45,558 bases of DNA, taken from positions 1 to 45,558 of the forward strand of contig JAJRXR010000080.1 in the NCBI GenBank assembly GCA_024276195.1, written 5' to 3'. The position numbers and the translations under genes are program-made. Every line of letters starts with the position of its first letter. Position 1 is the first letter of the stretch. This DNA is from Planctomycetota bacterium. Lineage in GTDB: Bacteria; Planctomycetota; Phycisphaerae; Phycisphaerales; UBA1924. The notes beneath the pieces were generated by a model. It was not told the DNA's origin. It saw only the letters and a list, made by a program, of their open reading frames with translations, and did no database searches. Shown here piece after piece: positions 18,072-25,966 of this stretch.

Positions 18072-18980
18072 TCAGGGCGACCAGAGTTCGCCCGGGGCGG
18101 GGGCGATGATTCTGGAACGGTCTTGCCCGGCGGCGCGGACGAGGCGCTGCATGGGCTCGTCGAGGTGTTCGTCGGAGAGCTCGAAGGTGGAGTGGTGGAC
18201 GGGCAGGAGGCGCTGGGCGTTCATGGCGCGGAACATGGACCAGACCTGCTCGGGGGTGGCGTGCTTGTGCTCCCAGGGGTCGTAGGCGCCGATGCCGAAG
18301 ATGGCGAGATCAACGCGTTCGATGGAGCGGAAGGAATCTGTGCTGGCGGTATCGCCTGAAAAGAAGGCGCGCTGTGAGTCGGAGTCGATGAGGTAGGCGT
18401 TGTAGCCGCGTTGGCGATCGACGGCGGTGCGGGCGCCCCAGTGCGCGGGCTCGTGGGCGGTGACGCGGACGCCGGAGACGTTGAGGGATTGGTTCCAGTC
18501 GAGTTCGATGACGTGGCGGAAGCCTCTGGGGATGAGGCGGCGAGTGCCACGGGCGGTGACGACGTTTGTTTTGGAGCTGAGCAGGGCGCTGAGGGTGGGA
18601 CGGTCGAGGTGGTCGAAGTGGGCGTGTGAGATGAGGATGAGGTCGATGGGGGGGAGGCGGTCGGGGGCGATGGGTGGGATGAGGCGGTGGGGGCCGAAGA
18701 CGAGCGGGCCGAGGCGCATTCCGATGCGGCGCGAGAAGACGGGGTCGATGAGGATGGTGGAGCCGCCCTGGCGCAGGAGCACGGAGGCGTGCCCGAGCCA
18801 GGAGGCGGCGAGGGGGTCGTGCTCGTGGATATCGAGGAGTGAGGCGGGGGAGCGCCCGAAGGTGGGCTTGATGGGGCTGATGACGGATTCGGTCAGGACG
18901 CGGGGATAGCGGCGCAGCCCGGAGCGTGTTGCGGCGGCGGCGCGGCGGAGGCGTCTGGAGCGTGGCTCGCTGTTGCCCAT
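18072..18980 (-). CDS. MBL-fold metallo-hydrolase, NAPE-PLD-like
   Basis: A 302-residue metallo-beta-lactamase-fold protein. The metal motif is HAHFDH (119-124); further ligands are expected at EPAHWGAR, SGDTAS and PVHHSTFE. The layout (TFGRSPAS, then SWLGHASVLLRQGG and ILIDPVFS before the metal motif, and PAHWGAR after it) matches the N-acyl-phosphatidylethanolamine phospholipase D-like branch. Those enzymes act on phospholipids, which fits its convergent neighbour, a phospholipase-D-superfamily gene ten bases away, but family members also hydrolyse other phosphodiesters. The ATG at 18980 is preferred over the adjacent GTG at 18983. The first 25 residues are strongly basic and may be an amphipathic membrane-binding segment. 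Confidence 0.85.
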   Translation of the reverse strand: MGNSEPRSRRLRRAAAATRSGLRRYPRVLTESVISPIKPTFGRSPASLLDIHEHDPLAASWLGHASVLLRQGGSTILIDPVFSRRIGMRLGPLVFGPHRLIPPIAPDRLPPIDLILISHAHFDHLDRPTLSALLSSKTNVVTARGTRRLIPRGFRHVIELDWNQSLNVSGVRVTAHEPAHWGARTAVDRQRGYNAYLIDSDSQRAFFSGDTASTDSFRSIERVDLAIFGIGAYDPWEHKHATPEQVWSMFRAMNAQRLLPVHHSTFELSDEHLDEPMQRLVRAAGQDRSRIIAPAPGELWSP

Positions 18981-19006
18981 CACAGCATTATTCGCGGGTA
19001 AATCGC

Positions 19007-21145
19007 TCAGGGGCAGCCGGCGGCGAAAGCGCCGAGGTAGGCGATGACATCGCTGAAATCGAAGACGCCGATGGGGAGCGCGAGATCGGCCTGGGGGCTG
19101 CTGGTGCTGAAGGCGACGAGGAAGGCGAGGACGTCGGAGAAGTCGAGGGTGCCGAAGGGGGCGGCGAAATCGGCGGGGCAGGAGATGTCGTTGTAGATGA
19201 TGGTGATGGTCGCGGTGGCGGAGGAGCCAGAGGGGGTGGAGACGCTGAACTCGAGTGTGTCTGTGCCGGAGGCGCCGGGGTCGGGGACGACGACGCGGTA
19301 GGGGCCGGAGGCGTTTCGGAGGGTGGCCTGGGCTGGGGGGGCAGAGACGGTCCAGGTGGCGTCGGGGAGTTCGTCGGTGAAGGTGGAGGGGAGTTCGAGG
19401 ACGAAGGACTCGGTCGCTGCGACGGTTCTGGTGTAGGAGAACGAGGTGGGGGCGCCGGCGACGATACCGGCGCTGTTGGTGACGGTGAGGGCGATCGGGT
19501 CGGACATGGCGGAGACGCCATCGTCGAAGACGACTTCGGCGCGGACCATGACGGGGCCGACGCCGAGGAGGCGCCCGTGGACGGTGAGGGGGGCGGCGGC
19601 AGAGTCACTGGTGGCGACGATGCGGGCGTTGTGCCAGATGCGGACTTCGGAAACAGGGGCGCCGGAGGCGGAGACGGTGAAGTCGAAGGGCGTGGTCAGG
19701 TTTCCGGTCATGGCGCTGACGCTCAGGGCGGCGTCGTGGGGGGAGTTGTCAACATCGAGCGAGCCGAGCCAGCGTCCGACGGTTCGGATGGAGGTGTCGT
19801 CGAAGGCGATGACGCGGATGTCGTGGGCGCCCTCGCTGAGGGTGGTGGTGTCGATGGTGAACGAGTCGCCTGGGAGGATGGTGGCGATGGAATCGGCGTC
19901 GATGAGGAGCTCGAAGGAGTCGATGCCCGCGGTGGGGTGGGTCGTGATGGCCTGGGGGGTGAGCGTGACGGAGCCCGAGACGGGGGCGCCCGGGGCGTCG
20001 GGGACGGTGACGGTTGGGATGTAGGCGAAGGGGCGGGTGAGGGGGTCACCATAGATGAGGCCCTGGTAGGGGAAGAAGCTGAGGGAGCGGAATGCGGCTT
20101 CGCCCATCGTCATGCCCTGCGCGTAGTTGGCGTGGAACTTGGCGCGTGGGAACTTTCCGATGTAGTTGCAGGGCTCCTGGACCGTGCCGAGCGAGCCGGA
20201 GGCGCCCTTGCGGATCCACTCGGAGACCTTGGTCTGCGAGCTGTTGTCGAAGTTGGCGGCGAAGCTGGTGAGGTGATCGGTGAAGGCGCCGGGGATGAGG
20301 GTGAGGTCGGCGTTGAAGACGTCTTGGGTTGCGAAGCCGGACATGACGCCGAGGACGTCGTGTCTTCCGAGGGGGAGTGTGCCGTTGATGATCTCGCCGG
20401 TGGCGCCAAAGTCGGTCAGGGAGGTGAGGGCTGCGGCGAACTGGGGCGAGCGGACGTTGCGCGCCGGGTCGGCGGCGTTGTTCATGTAGTAGAACGTGCC
20501 GGCGGGGAACGTGCCGTCGGCGGCGACGGAGCGGTCGATGAGGGCGAGGATCTGGCCGATGTTGTTGCCGCGAAGCCCGGTGTACCCGAGCAGGGAGCCG
20601 ATGAAGTATCTGCGGGCGGAGGAGGACGTGCTGGGGGAACCCCCAAGGTAGGCGATCGAGCTGTCAAAGGCGGGGGGGTTGTTGGCGCCGGCGAAGTATC
20701 GGTTGGTTTCGGAATGGCGCATGCCACCGGCGAGGATGTCGTCTGCGATGAAGGCGGAGGTGTAGACGGAGCCGATGGAGAACTGGGTGATGCCACCGGG
20801 GCATGGATCGGTGATGAGCCCTGAGGCGCTAACCCTGTATGTGTCGCTGGCCATGACGAGGATGAAGTCGATGTGGTCGTCGATGTTGCGTCCTGTGAGC
20901 GTGCCGAAGAGGCCTTCGAGGTTGACGGAGACGAACTCGGCGTAGTCGACGGCGCCGTGCTCGATGTAGAGGACGTTCTCCGGCGGGACATCGCGGGCGT
21001 CGCGGTAATAGTTCGCGGCCCAGAGGGCGAGAGGATCGGTGGGGTCGGCGATGATGAGGAGGTTTTCGGGGCCGCCGCCGGCAAGAGCGGGCGAGAGGGT
21101 GAGCGTCAGGGCGCCCAAAGTCACCAGCGGGTTCGTCATCTTCAT
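19007..21145 (-). CDS. Secreted TIGR03790-type protein with C-terminal dockerin-like tag
   Basis: A 712-residue exported protein. The signal peptide (1-22, ending SPALA-GG) is clear and GGAG lies six bases before the ATG. The N-terminal part (about 25-370: VPPENVLYIE, IDFILVMASDTYRV, TNRYFAG, FHANYAQGMTMGEAA) resembles the uncharacterised TIGR03790 family, which from memory occurs sporadically in planctomycetes and other exosortase-bearing bacteria; activity unknown. The second half (about 385-650) looks like tandem beta-sandwich (Ig/cadherin-like) domains. The dockerin-like tag runs from the Cys of SCPAD to GCP. It is the fourth tagged gene here and stands alone, divergent from speA. Confidence 0.8.
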   Translation of the reverse strand: MKMTNPLVTLGALTLTLSPALAGGGPENLLIIADPTDPLALWAANYYRDARDVPPENVLYIEHGAVDYAEFVSVNLEGLFGTLTGRNIDDHIDFILVMASDTYRVSASGLITDPCPGGITQFSIGSVYTSAFIADDILAGGMRHSETNRYFAGANNPPAFDSSIAYLGGSPSTSSSARRYFIGSLLGYTGLRGNNIGQILALIDRSVAADGTFPAGTFYYMNNAADPARNVRSPQFAAALTSLTDFGATGEIINGTLPLGRHDVLGVMSGFATQDVFNADLTLIPGAFTDHLTSFAANFDNSSQTKVSEWIRKGASGSLGTVQEPCNYIGKFPRAKFHANYAQGMTMGEAAFRSLSFFPYQGLIYGDPLTRPFAYIPTVTVPDAPGAPVSGSVTLTPQAITTHPTAGIDSFELLIDADSIATILPGDSFTIDTTTLSEGAHDIRVIAFDDTSIRTVGRWLGSLDVDNSPHDAALSVSAMTGNLTTPFDFTVSASGAPVSEVRIWHNARIVATSDSAAAPLTVHGRLLGVGPVMVRAEVVFDDGVSAMSDPIALTVTNSAGIVAGAPTSFSYTRTVAATESFVLELPSTFTDELPDATWTVSAPPAQATLRNASGPYRVVVPDPGASGTDTLEFSVSTPSGSSATATITIIYNDISCPADFAAPFGTLDFSDVLAFLVAFSTSSPQADLALPIGVFDFSDVIAYLGAFAAGCP

Positions 21146-21324
21146 CGCTCGCTCCGTGGAATGCTCGAATCAGGCTCTGCTGGGGCAGGTGGGGGCCAGA
21201 GACCACCCAATGAGACCATGCCCAAGCACACACGCTACCCATTCGGGTGAGGGGTGTGCAAGGTTCGTCTGAGCAGGCGTCTTGGCGAGGATAATCGGAC
21301 GCTGAGAATCCGCCCGGAGGGCGG

Positions 21325-23319
21325 GTGTGGGGGAATACAGTTGCCGCTGTGAGCCCGCTCGAACAAGAAACTTCGTCAGCGCGAGATATGGAGACGTGGT
21401 CCCCCGGGGACAGCGAGGCGCTGTACCGCGTCGGGGCCTGGGGTGGCGGGTTCTTTGGTGTCAATGACCGGGGGCGGGTGGTCGCGCGGTGCGCCGGGAC
21501 GGATGTCGAGCTGCAAGAGGTGATCGAGGGGCTGCGGGCTCGCGGGCTCGAGACGCCCGTGCTGCTGCGGTTCAGCGACATTCTCGATGAGCGTTTGCGT
21601 GAGCTGCGCGACGCGTGCGACGGCGCCATCCGAGAGAACGAGTACCGGGGGCGGTACCGGGGGGTGTACCCGATCAAGGTCAACCAGCAGCGACATCTTG
21701 TGGAAGAGGTCAGCGCGGTCGGGCGGCGGCTCGGGTTCGGGCTGGAGGTTGGATCCAAGCCGGAGCTGCTCGCGGCGCTGTCGCTGACGTCCGGCGCGGA
21801 TGAGCAGTTGATTGTGTGCAACGGGTTCAAGGACCAGCGCTACATCGAGCTGGTCATGCACGCGCAGCGTCTGGGGCGGACGATCGTGCCGGTGGTTGAG
21901 AATGCGGCGGAGCTGGACAGGATTCTCGAGGCGTCCGAGCGGTTCGGGGCGCGGCCGACGATCGGGGTGCGCGTCAAGATCGGCTCGGCGGGGACGGGGC
22001 GCTGGAAGGACTCGGTCGGGGCGCGGTCCAAGTTCGGGCTCACGACCGAGGAGTTGCTCGGGGCCGTGGGGCTTTTGCGCGAGCGGGGGATGCTCGATTG
22101 CTTGCAGTTGCTGCACTGCCATGTGGGGAGCCAGGTGCAGGACATACGGACGATCAAGGACGCGATCGGGGAGCTGTCGCAGGTGTACGCGGAGCTGTCG
22201 CGCCTCGGCGCGCCGATGGGGATGATCGACGTGGGGGGCGGGCTCGGGGTTGATTATCGCGGGGACCAGTCCGACGCGGAATCGTCGATGAACTATTCGC
22301 TGCGCGAGTTTGCGAGCGATGTGGTGTACCGCGTGGGCGAAGTGTGCACGAAGGCGGGCGTGACGCACCCGGCGATTATTACCGAGTGCGGGCGGGCGAT
22401 GGTGGCGTACTCGAGCGTGCTGGTGTTTGATGTTGTGGGCTCGACGCGCCGGGCCGAGGAGGCGGAGGAGCGGTGTTCGGGCGTTGCTGCAGAGGCGAAC
22501 GCGGACGATGAGCCGGCGCCTGTGCGTGACCTGCGTGAGGCGCTGCGGATGATCGGCCCCGGGCGGCTGGTCGAGTGCTGCCATGACGCGAAGAAGGCGA
22601 TCGGGGATGCGGTCAGCGGGTTCCGGATGGGGTACCTCACGCTCGAGCAGCGGGGCGAGGCGGAGCGGCTGTTCTGGGAGACGATGCGCCGAGCGCGGGA
22701 GGAGCGGGACCGGCTGGGGCTCGAGGGTGAGGAGCTGGCGGATCTGGATGAGATTCTGGCGGACGTGTACTTTGCGAATCTGTCGGTGTTCCAGTCGCTG
22801 CCGGACTCGTGGGCGATCGGGCAGGTGTTCCCGGTGATGCCGATCCACAGGCTCGACGAGCGCCCGACGCGCCAGGCGATCTTTGGCGACATCACCTGCG
22901 ATTCCGACGGCAAGCTCGATCGGTTCGCCGGCGAGGGGGGGATCCGGTCGACGCTGCCGGTTCACCCGCTTGAGGGCGAGGCGTACCGGATCGGGGTGTT
23001 TCTTGTGGGGGCGTACCAGGAGACGCTGGGCGATCTGCACAACTTGTTCGGCGATGCGCACGCGGTCCACCTGCGGGTGGTTGATGGCGACTGGACGATC
23101 GAGCAGATCGTCCGCGGCGATACCTGCGGCGAGGTGCTCGGGTATCTCCAGCACGACTCCGAGCAGATGCTCAGCACGCTGTCGCGCGATTGCGAGCGGG
23201 CGGTCCGCCTCGGGCGGATGTCGGCGGCGCAGGCGGGCGGGCTGGTGCGAGACTTTGAGCGTGAGCTGGGCGGGTACACCTATCTTGAGCAGCGCGCAGG
23301 GCCAGAGCACGATGGCTGA
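21325..23319 (+). CDS. speA: Biosynthetic arginine decarboxylase
   Basis: Converts arginine to agmatine with PLP, the first step of the agmatine route to putrescine. At 664 residues it matches SpeA (near 658). The PLP lysine is K118 in GVYPIKVNQQ; the barrel has HCHVGSQ and VGGGLGVDY; the C-terminal barrel has the catalytic-cysteine segment GDITCDSDGKLD. The GTG at 21325 has GGAGG four bases upstream; later GTG (21349) and ATG (21388) starts lack a good site, but the first 20 residues are not obviously conserved, so the start could be further in. It overlaps speB by eight bases (ATGGCTGA), which implies translational coupling. Confidence 0.94.
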   Translation: MWGNTVAAVSPLEQETSSARDMETWSPGDSEALYRVGAWGGGFFGVNDRGRVVARCAGTDVELQEVIEGLRARGLETPVLLRFSDILDERLRELRDACDGAIRENEYRGRYRGVYPIKVNQQRHLVEEVSAVGRRLGFGLEVGSKPELLAALSLTSGADEQLIVCNGFKDQRYIELVMHAQRLGRTIVPVVENAAELDRILEASERFGARPTIGVRVKIGSAGTGRWKDSVGARSKFGLTTEELLGAVGLLRERGMLDCLQLLHCHVGSQVQDIRTIKDAIGELSQVYAELSRLGAPMGMIDVGGGLGVDYRGDQSDAESSMNYSLREFASDVVYRVGEVCTKAGVTHPAIITECGRAMVAYSSVLVFDVVGSTRRAEEAEERCSGVAAEANADDEPAPVRDLREALRMIGPGRLVECCHDAKKAIGDAVSGFRMGYLTLEQRGEAERLFWETMRRAREERDRLGLEGEELADLDEILADVYFANLSVFQSLPDSWAIGQVFPVMPIHRLDERPTRQAIFGDITCDSDGKLDRFAGEGGIRSTLPVHPLEGEAYRIGVFLVGAYQETLGDLHNLFGDAHAVHLRVVDGDWTIEQIVRGDTCGEVLGYLQHDSEQMLSTLSRDCERAVRLGRMSAAQAGGLVRDFERELGGYTYLEQRAGPEHDG

Positions 23320-24220
23320 GGCGGCGGGGTTCACGCGCGATGAGCTGTGGGAACAGGGTGGGTTCCTTGAGATCGAGGAGTCGCTGCGCGACCCGGAGCG
23401 GGCGCGGGTTGTGGTGATCCCGGCGGCGTTCGATGGGACGAGCACCTGGGTCAAGGGGGCGGACCGGGGACCGGGCGCGATGATCGAGGCGTCGCAGCAC
23501 CTGGAGAACTACGAGGCGGAAGGCGGGTGGGAGCCGAGCGCGCGGGGGATCGTGACGCTCCGGGGCGTGGACGGCTCGGTCGGGCTTGAGGGCGTGGTTG
23601 ACGGGCTGGAATCGCTGGCGGGTCGGGCGCTGGACCTGGGCAAGATCCCGATCGTGCTCGGGGGAGAGCACTCGGTTTCGATCGGCCCGATCCGGGCGGC
23701 GGCGGAACGGTCGCAGCGCCTGACGGTCGTGCAGATCGATGCGCATTCTGATCTGCGCGAAACGTACAACGGGTCGCCGTTGAATCATGCGTGCGTGATG
23801 GCGCGGGCGCGCGAGGTCGCGGACATCGTTCAAATCGGTTTGCGCAGCGTCAGCTCTGAGGAGCTGGCGACAATGGAGGCGCAGCGCACGTTCTGGGCGC
23901 ACGAGATTGTCGATGCGCCTGACGAGGCGTGGATGGGGCGTGTCGAGGGGCTGCTCGGTCGTGATGTGTATGTGACGATTGACCTGGACGGGCTGGACCC
24001 GTCGGTCGTGCCGGCGACGGGGACGCCAGAGCCGGGCGGGCTGAGCTGGGGGCAGGTGAGCCGGCTGCTGGGGCGGATCGCGGCGCGGTCGAGGATTGTG
24101 GGCGGGGACGTGGTCGAGCTGTGCCCGGCGCCGGGTCATCAGGCCAGCGCCCAGACAGGCGCGAAGCTGGCGCAGCGGCTGATCTCGTGCGCGCTGCGGA
24201 GCCAGGGCTTCGGGCCATAA
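23312..24220 (+). CDS. speB: Agmatinase (ureohydrolase family)
   Basis: Hydrolyses agmatine to putrescine and urea. The 302-residue protein carries all six Mn ligands of the arginase/agmatinase fold: H120 in GGEHS, D143/H145/D147 in DAHSD, and D224/D226 in TIDLDGLDP. Arginase and guanidino-acid hydrolases share these residues; the agmatinase call rests on the direct overlap with speA, whose product is agmatine. The start is the ATG overlapping the speA stop. The usual GGDHS is GGEHS here, a common variant. Confidence 0.93.
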   Translation: MAEAAGFTRDELWEQGGFLEIEESLRDPERARVVVIPAAFDGTSTWVKGADRGPGAMIEASQHLENYEAEGGWEPSARGIVTLRGVDGSVGLEGVVDGLESLAGRALDLGKIPIVLGGEHSVSIGPIRAAAERSQRLTVVQIDAHSDLRETYNGSPLNHACVMARAREVADIVQIGLRSVSSEELATMEAQRTFWAHEIVDAPDEAWMGRVEGLLGRDVYVTIDLDGLDPSVVPATGTPEPGGLSWGQVSRLLGRIAARSRIVGGDVVELCPAPGHQASAQTGAKLAQRLISCALRSQGFGP

Positions 24221-24307
24221 TCCTGACTCAGGCCCATGATCGAATGATATAAGATGGCTTTGGGAGCCCGTACACGATGTTGAGCGGTTCACGCCAGCGT
24301 ATGTGTC

Positions 24308-24336
24308 TTGTATGCGCAGGCTCGATCGTTTATACA
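24308..24336 (+). promoter_or_regulatory. Probable promoter of the S74 protein gene
   Basis: TTGTAT (24308-24313) and TATACA (24331-24336) with a 17-base spacer in an unusually AT-rich 160-base stretch. Transcription would start about 40 bases before the ATG at 24383, leaving GAGGGGG in place as ribosome-binding site. Confidence 0.5.
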
Positions 24337-24382
24337 TACTCGAATAGCAACAGGGCTGGTCCATTTATGAGGGGGTACGAAT

Positions 24383-25816
24383 ATGTCACGGCTTCGCGCA
24401 CTTCTCCGCGTCAGCATGATCGCAATGCTCAGCAGCAGCGTGCATGCTCAAACGGACACGACGATGACCTATCAGGGTGAGCTCAGGGAATCGGGGGCGC
24501 CCGCGGACGGGACGTACAACATCGACATCTCGCTCTGGGATGCGGTGACGAACGGCACGCAGATCGGGCCAGAGGTTATGTTCAACGGTTTGCCCGTCTC
24601 TGGCGGGCTGTTCAGCGTCGAGCTCGATTTCGGGGCGAGCGCGTTCGACAACACCGATCGCTGGCTCGAGATCAGCGTCAACGGGACAGAGCTCTCACCT
24701 CGCCAGCCGGTGACACGCGCGCCCTACGCGATCCAGACGCGAGGGATCTTTGTGGATGATGTCGGAAACGTAGGGATCGGCACGACGACACCGACCTTTC
24801 CTCTCCATGTTGAGTCAAACGGGACTGCCATCTACGGCCGTACCAACTCCACCACCTCCGCCTCTGGCGTCTACGGCGAGGCAACCGCCAGCGGCGGCTT
24901 CACCTACGGCGGGCGGTTCTTGAACGCCAGTACGTTCGGGCGCGGCGTCCAAGGCGAGGCAACCGCCAGCAGCGGTACCACCTACGGCGGGCGGTTCGAG
25001 AGCAGTAGCACGGGCGGGCTCGGCGTCTACGGCTTCGCCAACGCCGGCACCGGCACAACCTTTGGCGTGTTCGGCCAAAGCTTCAGCTCATCCGGGACCG
25101 GCGTCCACGGCGAGGCCAACGCCACCACCGGCACAACCTTTGGCGTGTCCGGCCGCAGCATCAGCTCGTCCGGACGCGGCGTCTACGGCTTCGCCAGTCG
25201 CGCAACCGGGGTCAATTACGGCGGGTGGTTCGAGACCAATAGCTCGTCCGGGCACGGCGTCTTCGGCATAGCCACCCGTACCAGCGGCATCACCTACGGC
25301 GGGCGGTTCGAGACCAATAGTACGGTCGGGCGCGGCGTCTTCGGCCTCGCCTCGGCCAACAGCGGCGTCAACTTCGGTGTGGTCGGCCACACCAACAGCT
25401 CAAGCGGCTTTGATTTCTGGGCGTCGGGCGCCGGGACCAACTACGGATCGCCATCATCACGTCGGTTCAAGAGCAATGTCGTGCCCATCGGCGATCCACT
25501 CGACAAACTCGCAAAGCTTCAGGGCGTGTACTTCGACTGGGACGAAGAACACGGCGGGTTGCACGATGTCGGCATGATCGCAGAAGAAGTGGGCGCGGTG
25601 CTGCCAGAGATTGTCAACTACGAAGAGAACGGCGTTGACGCCATCGGCATGGACTACAGCAAGCTGACGCCGCTGCTGGTTGAGGCGGTCAATGCGCTCA
25701 ACGAGCGGCACGAGGCGGAGATTGTCAGCAAGAACGCACAGATCAGCGAACTCGCTGAGCGGATCGCCCGGCTCGAGTCATTGATCGAACAGAGGGATGC
25801 TTATTCGGTCGATTGA
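24383..25816 (+). CDS. Secreted repeat protein with C-terminal S74 intramolecular chaperone domain
   Basis: A 477-residue protein. Order: signal peptide (1-22, ending VHA-QT); a beta domain (about 27-115, TMTYQGELRESGAP); a GNVGIGTTTP motif (128-137) common in tail-fibre-like proteins; seven exact-length 26-residue repeats (162-343) opening GVYG/GVFG and containing TYGGRF; then the S74 domain (about 354-450) and a short coiled coil (about 445-472). S74 domains trimerise beta-helical fibres and then cut themselves off; the Ser-x4-Lys pair sits at S358 and K363 (SSRRFK), so self-cleavage is likely. The mature product would be an extracellular trimeric fibre or adhesin. Its AT-rich upstream region, distinct wording and position beside a tRNA suggest acquisition by transfer, but no mobility gene is present. 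Confidence 0.85.
   Translation: MSRLRALLRVSMIAMLSSSVHAQTDTTMTYQGELRESGAPADGTYNIDISLWDAVTNGTQIGPEVMFNGLPVSGGLFSVELDFGASAFDNTDRWLEISVNGTELSPRQPVTRAPYAIQTRGIFVDDVGNVGIGTTTPTFPLHVESNGTAIYGRTNSTTSASGVYGEATASGGFTYGGRFLNASTFGRGVQGEATASSGTTYGGRFESSSTGGLGVYGFANAGTGTTFGVFGQSFSSSGTGVHGEANATTGTTFGVSGRSISSSGRGVYGFASRATGVNYGGWFETNSSSGHGVFGIATRTSGITYGGRFETNSTVGRGVFGLASANSGVNFGVVGHTNSSSGFDFWASGAGTNYGSPSSRRFKSNVVPIGDPLDKLAKLQGVYFDWDEEHGGLHDVGMIAEEVGAVLPEIVNYEENGVDAIGMDYSKLTPLLVEAVNALNERHEAEIVSKNAQISELAERIARLESLIEQRDAYSVD
24866..25411 (+). repeat. Seven tandem 78-bp coding repeats in the S74 gene
   Basis: Units start at 24866, 24944, 25022, 25100, 25178, 25256 and 25334. Each encodes 26 residues of form GVxGxA-x6-T/N-Y/F-G-x-x-F/G. 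No insertion or deletion occurs between units, which points to a fixed rung length. Units 1, 2, 5 and 6 share YGGRF or YGGWF; units 3, 4 and 7 have FGV, so two sub-types are present. Confidence 0.85.
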
Positions 25817-25860
25817 GTCATGTTGGTGGGGGCGTCCTGGGGTGAGACGCGGGCGAGAAG

Positions 25861-25933
25861 TGGCCCCGGAGGGATTCGAACCCCCGGCCTGAGCGATTAT
25901 GAGTCGCCTGCTCTACCGCTGAGCTACGGGGCC
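25861..25933 (-). tRNA. tRNA-Ile2 (anticodon CAT, lysidine type)
   Basis: On the minus strand, a complete 73-base cloverleaf: acceptor GGCCCCG/CGGGGCC, anticodon stem GGCGA/TCGCT with loop CTCATAA, T-arm with loop TTCGAAT, discriminator A, no encoded CCA. AGCAGGCGACTCATAATCGC matches the E. coli Ile2 tRNA over the whole anticodon arm, so this is the tRNA whose C34 becomes lysidine to read AUA, rather than Met. It lies 33 bases downstream of the GH13 gene on the same strand; a weak TACCAT just upstream could be its own -10. Confidence 0.88.
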
Positions 25934-25966
25934 TTGCGTGGCAATGGTATCCGAAGCGGGTGATGC

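Noticed and set aside
24866-25411. CRISPR-like array in the 78-bp repeats.
   Set aside because: Repeats are contiguous, diverged at third positions, and encode a regular 26-residue protein unit with no spacers.
24383-25816. Prophage remnant, because of the S74 tail-fibre-type domain.
   Set aside because: The protein has a signal peptide and there is no other phage gene, integrase or att duplication nearby.
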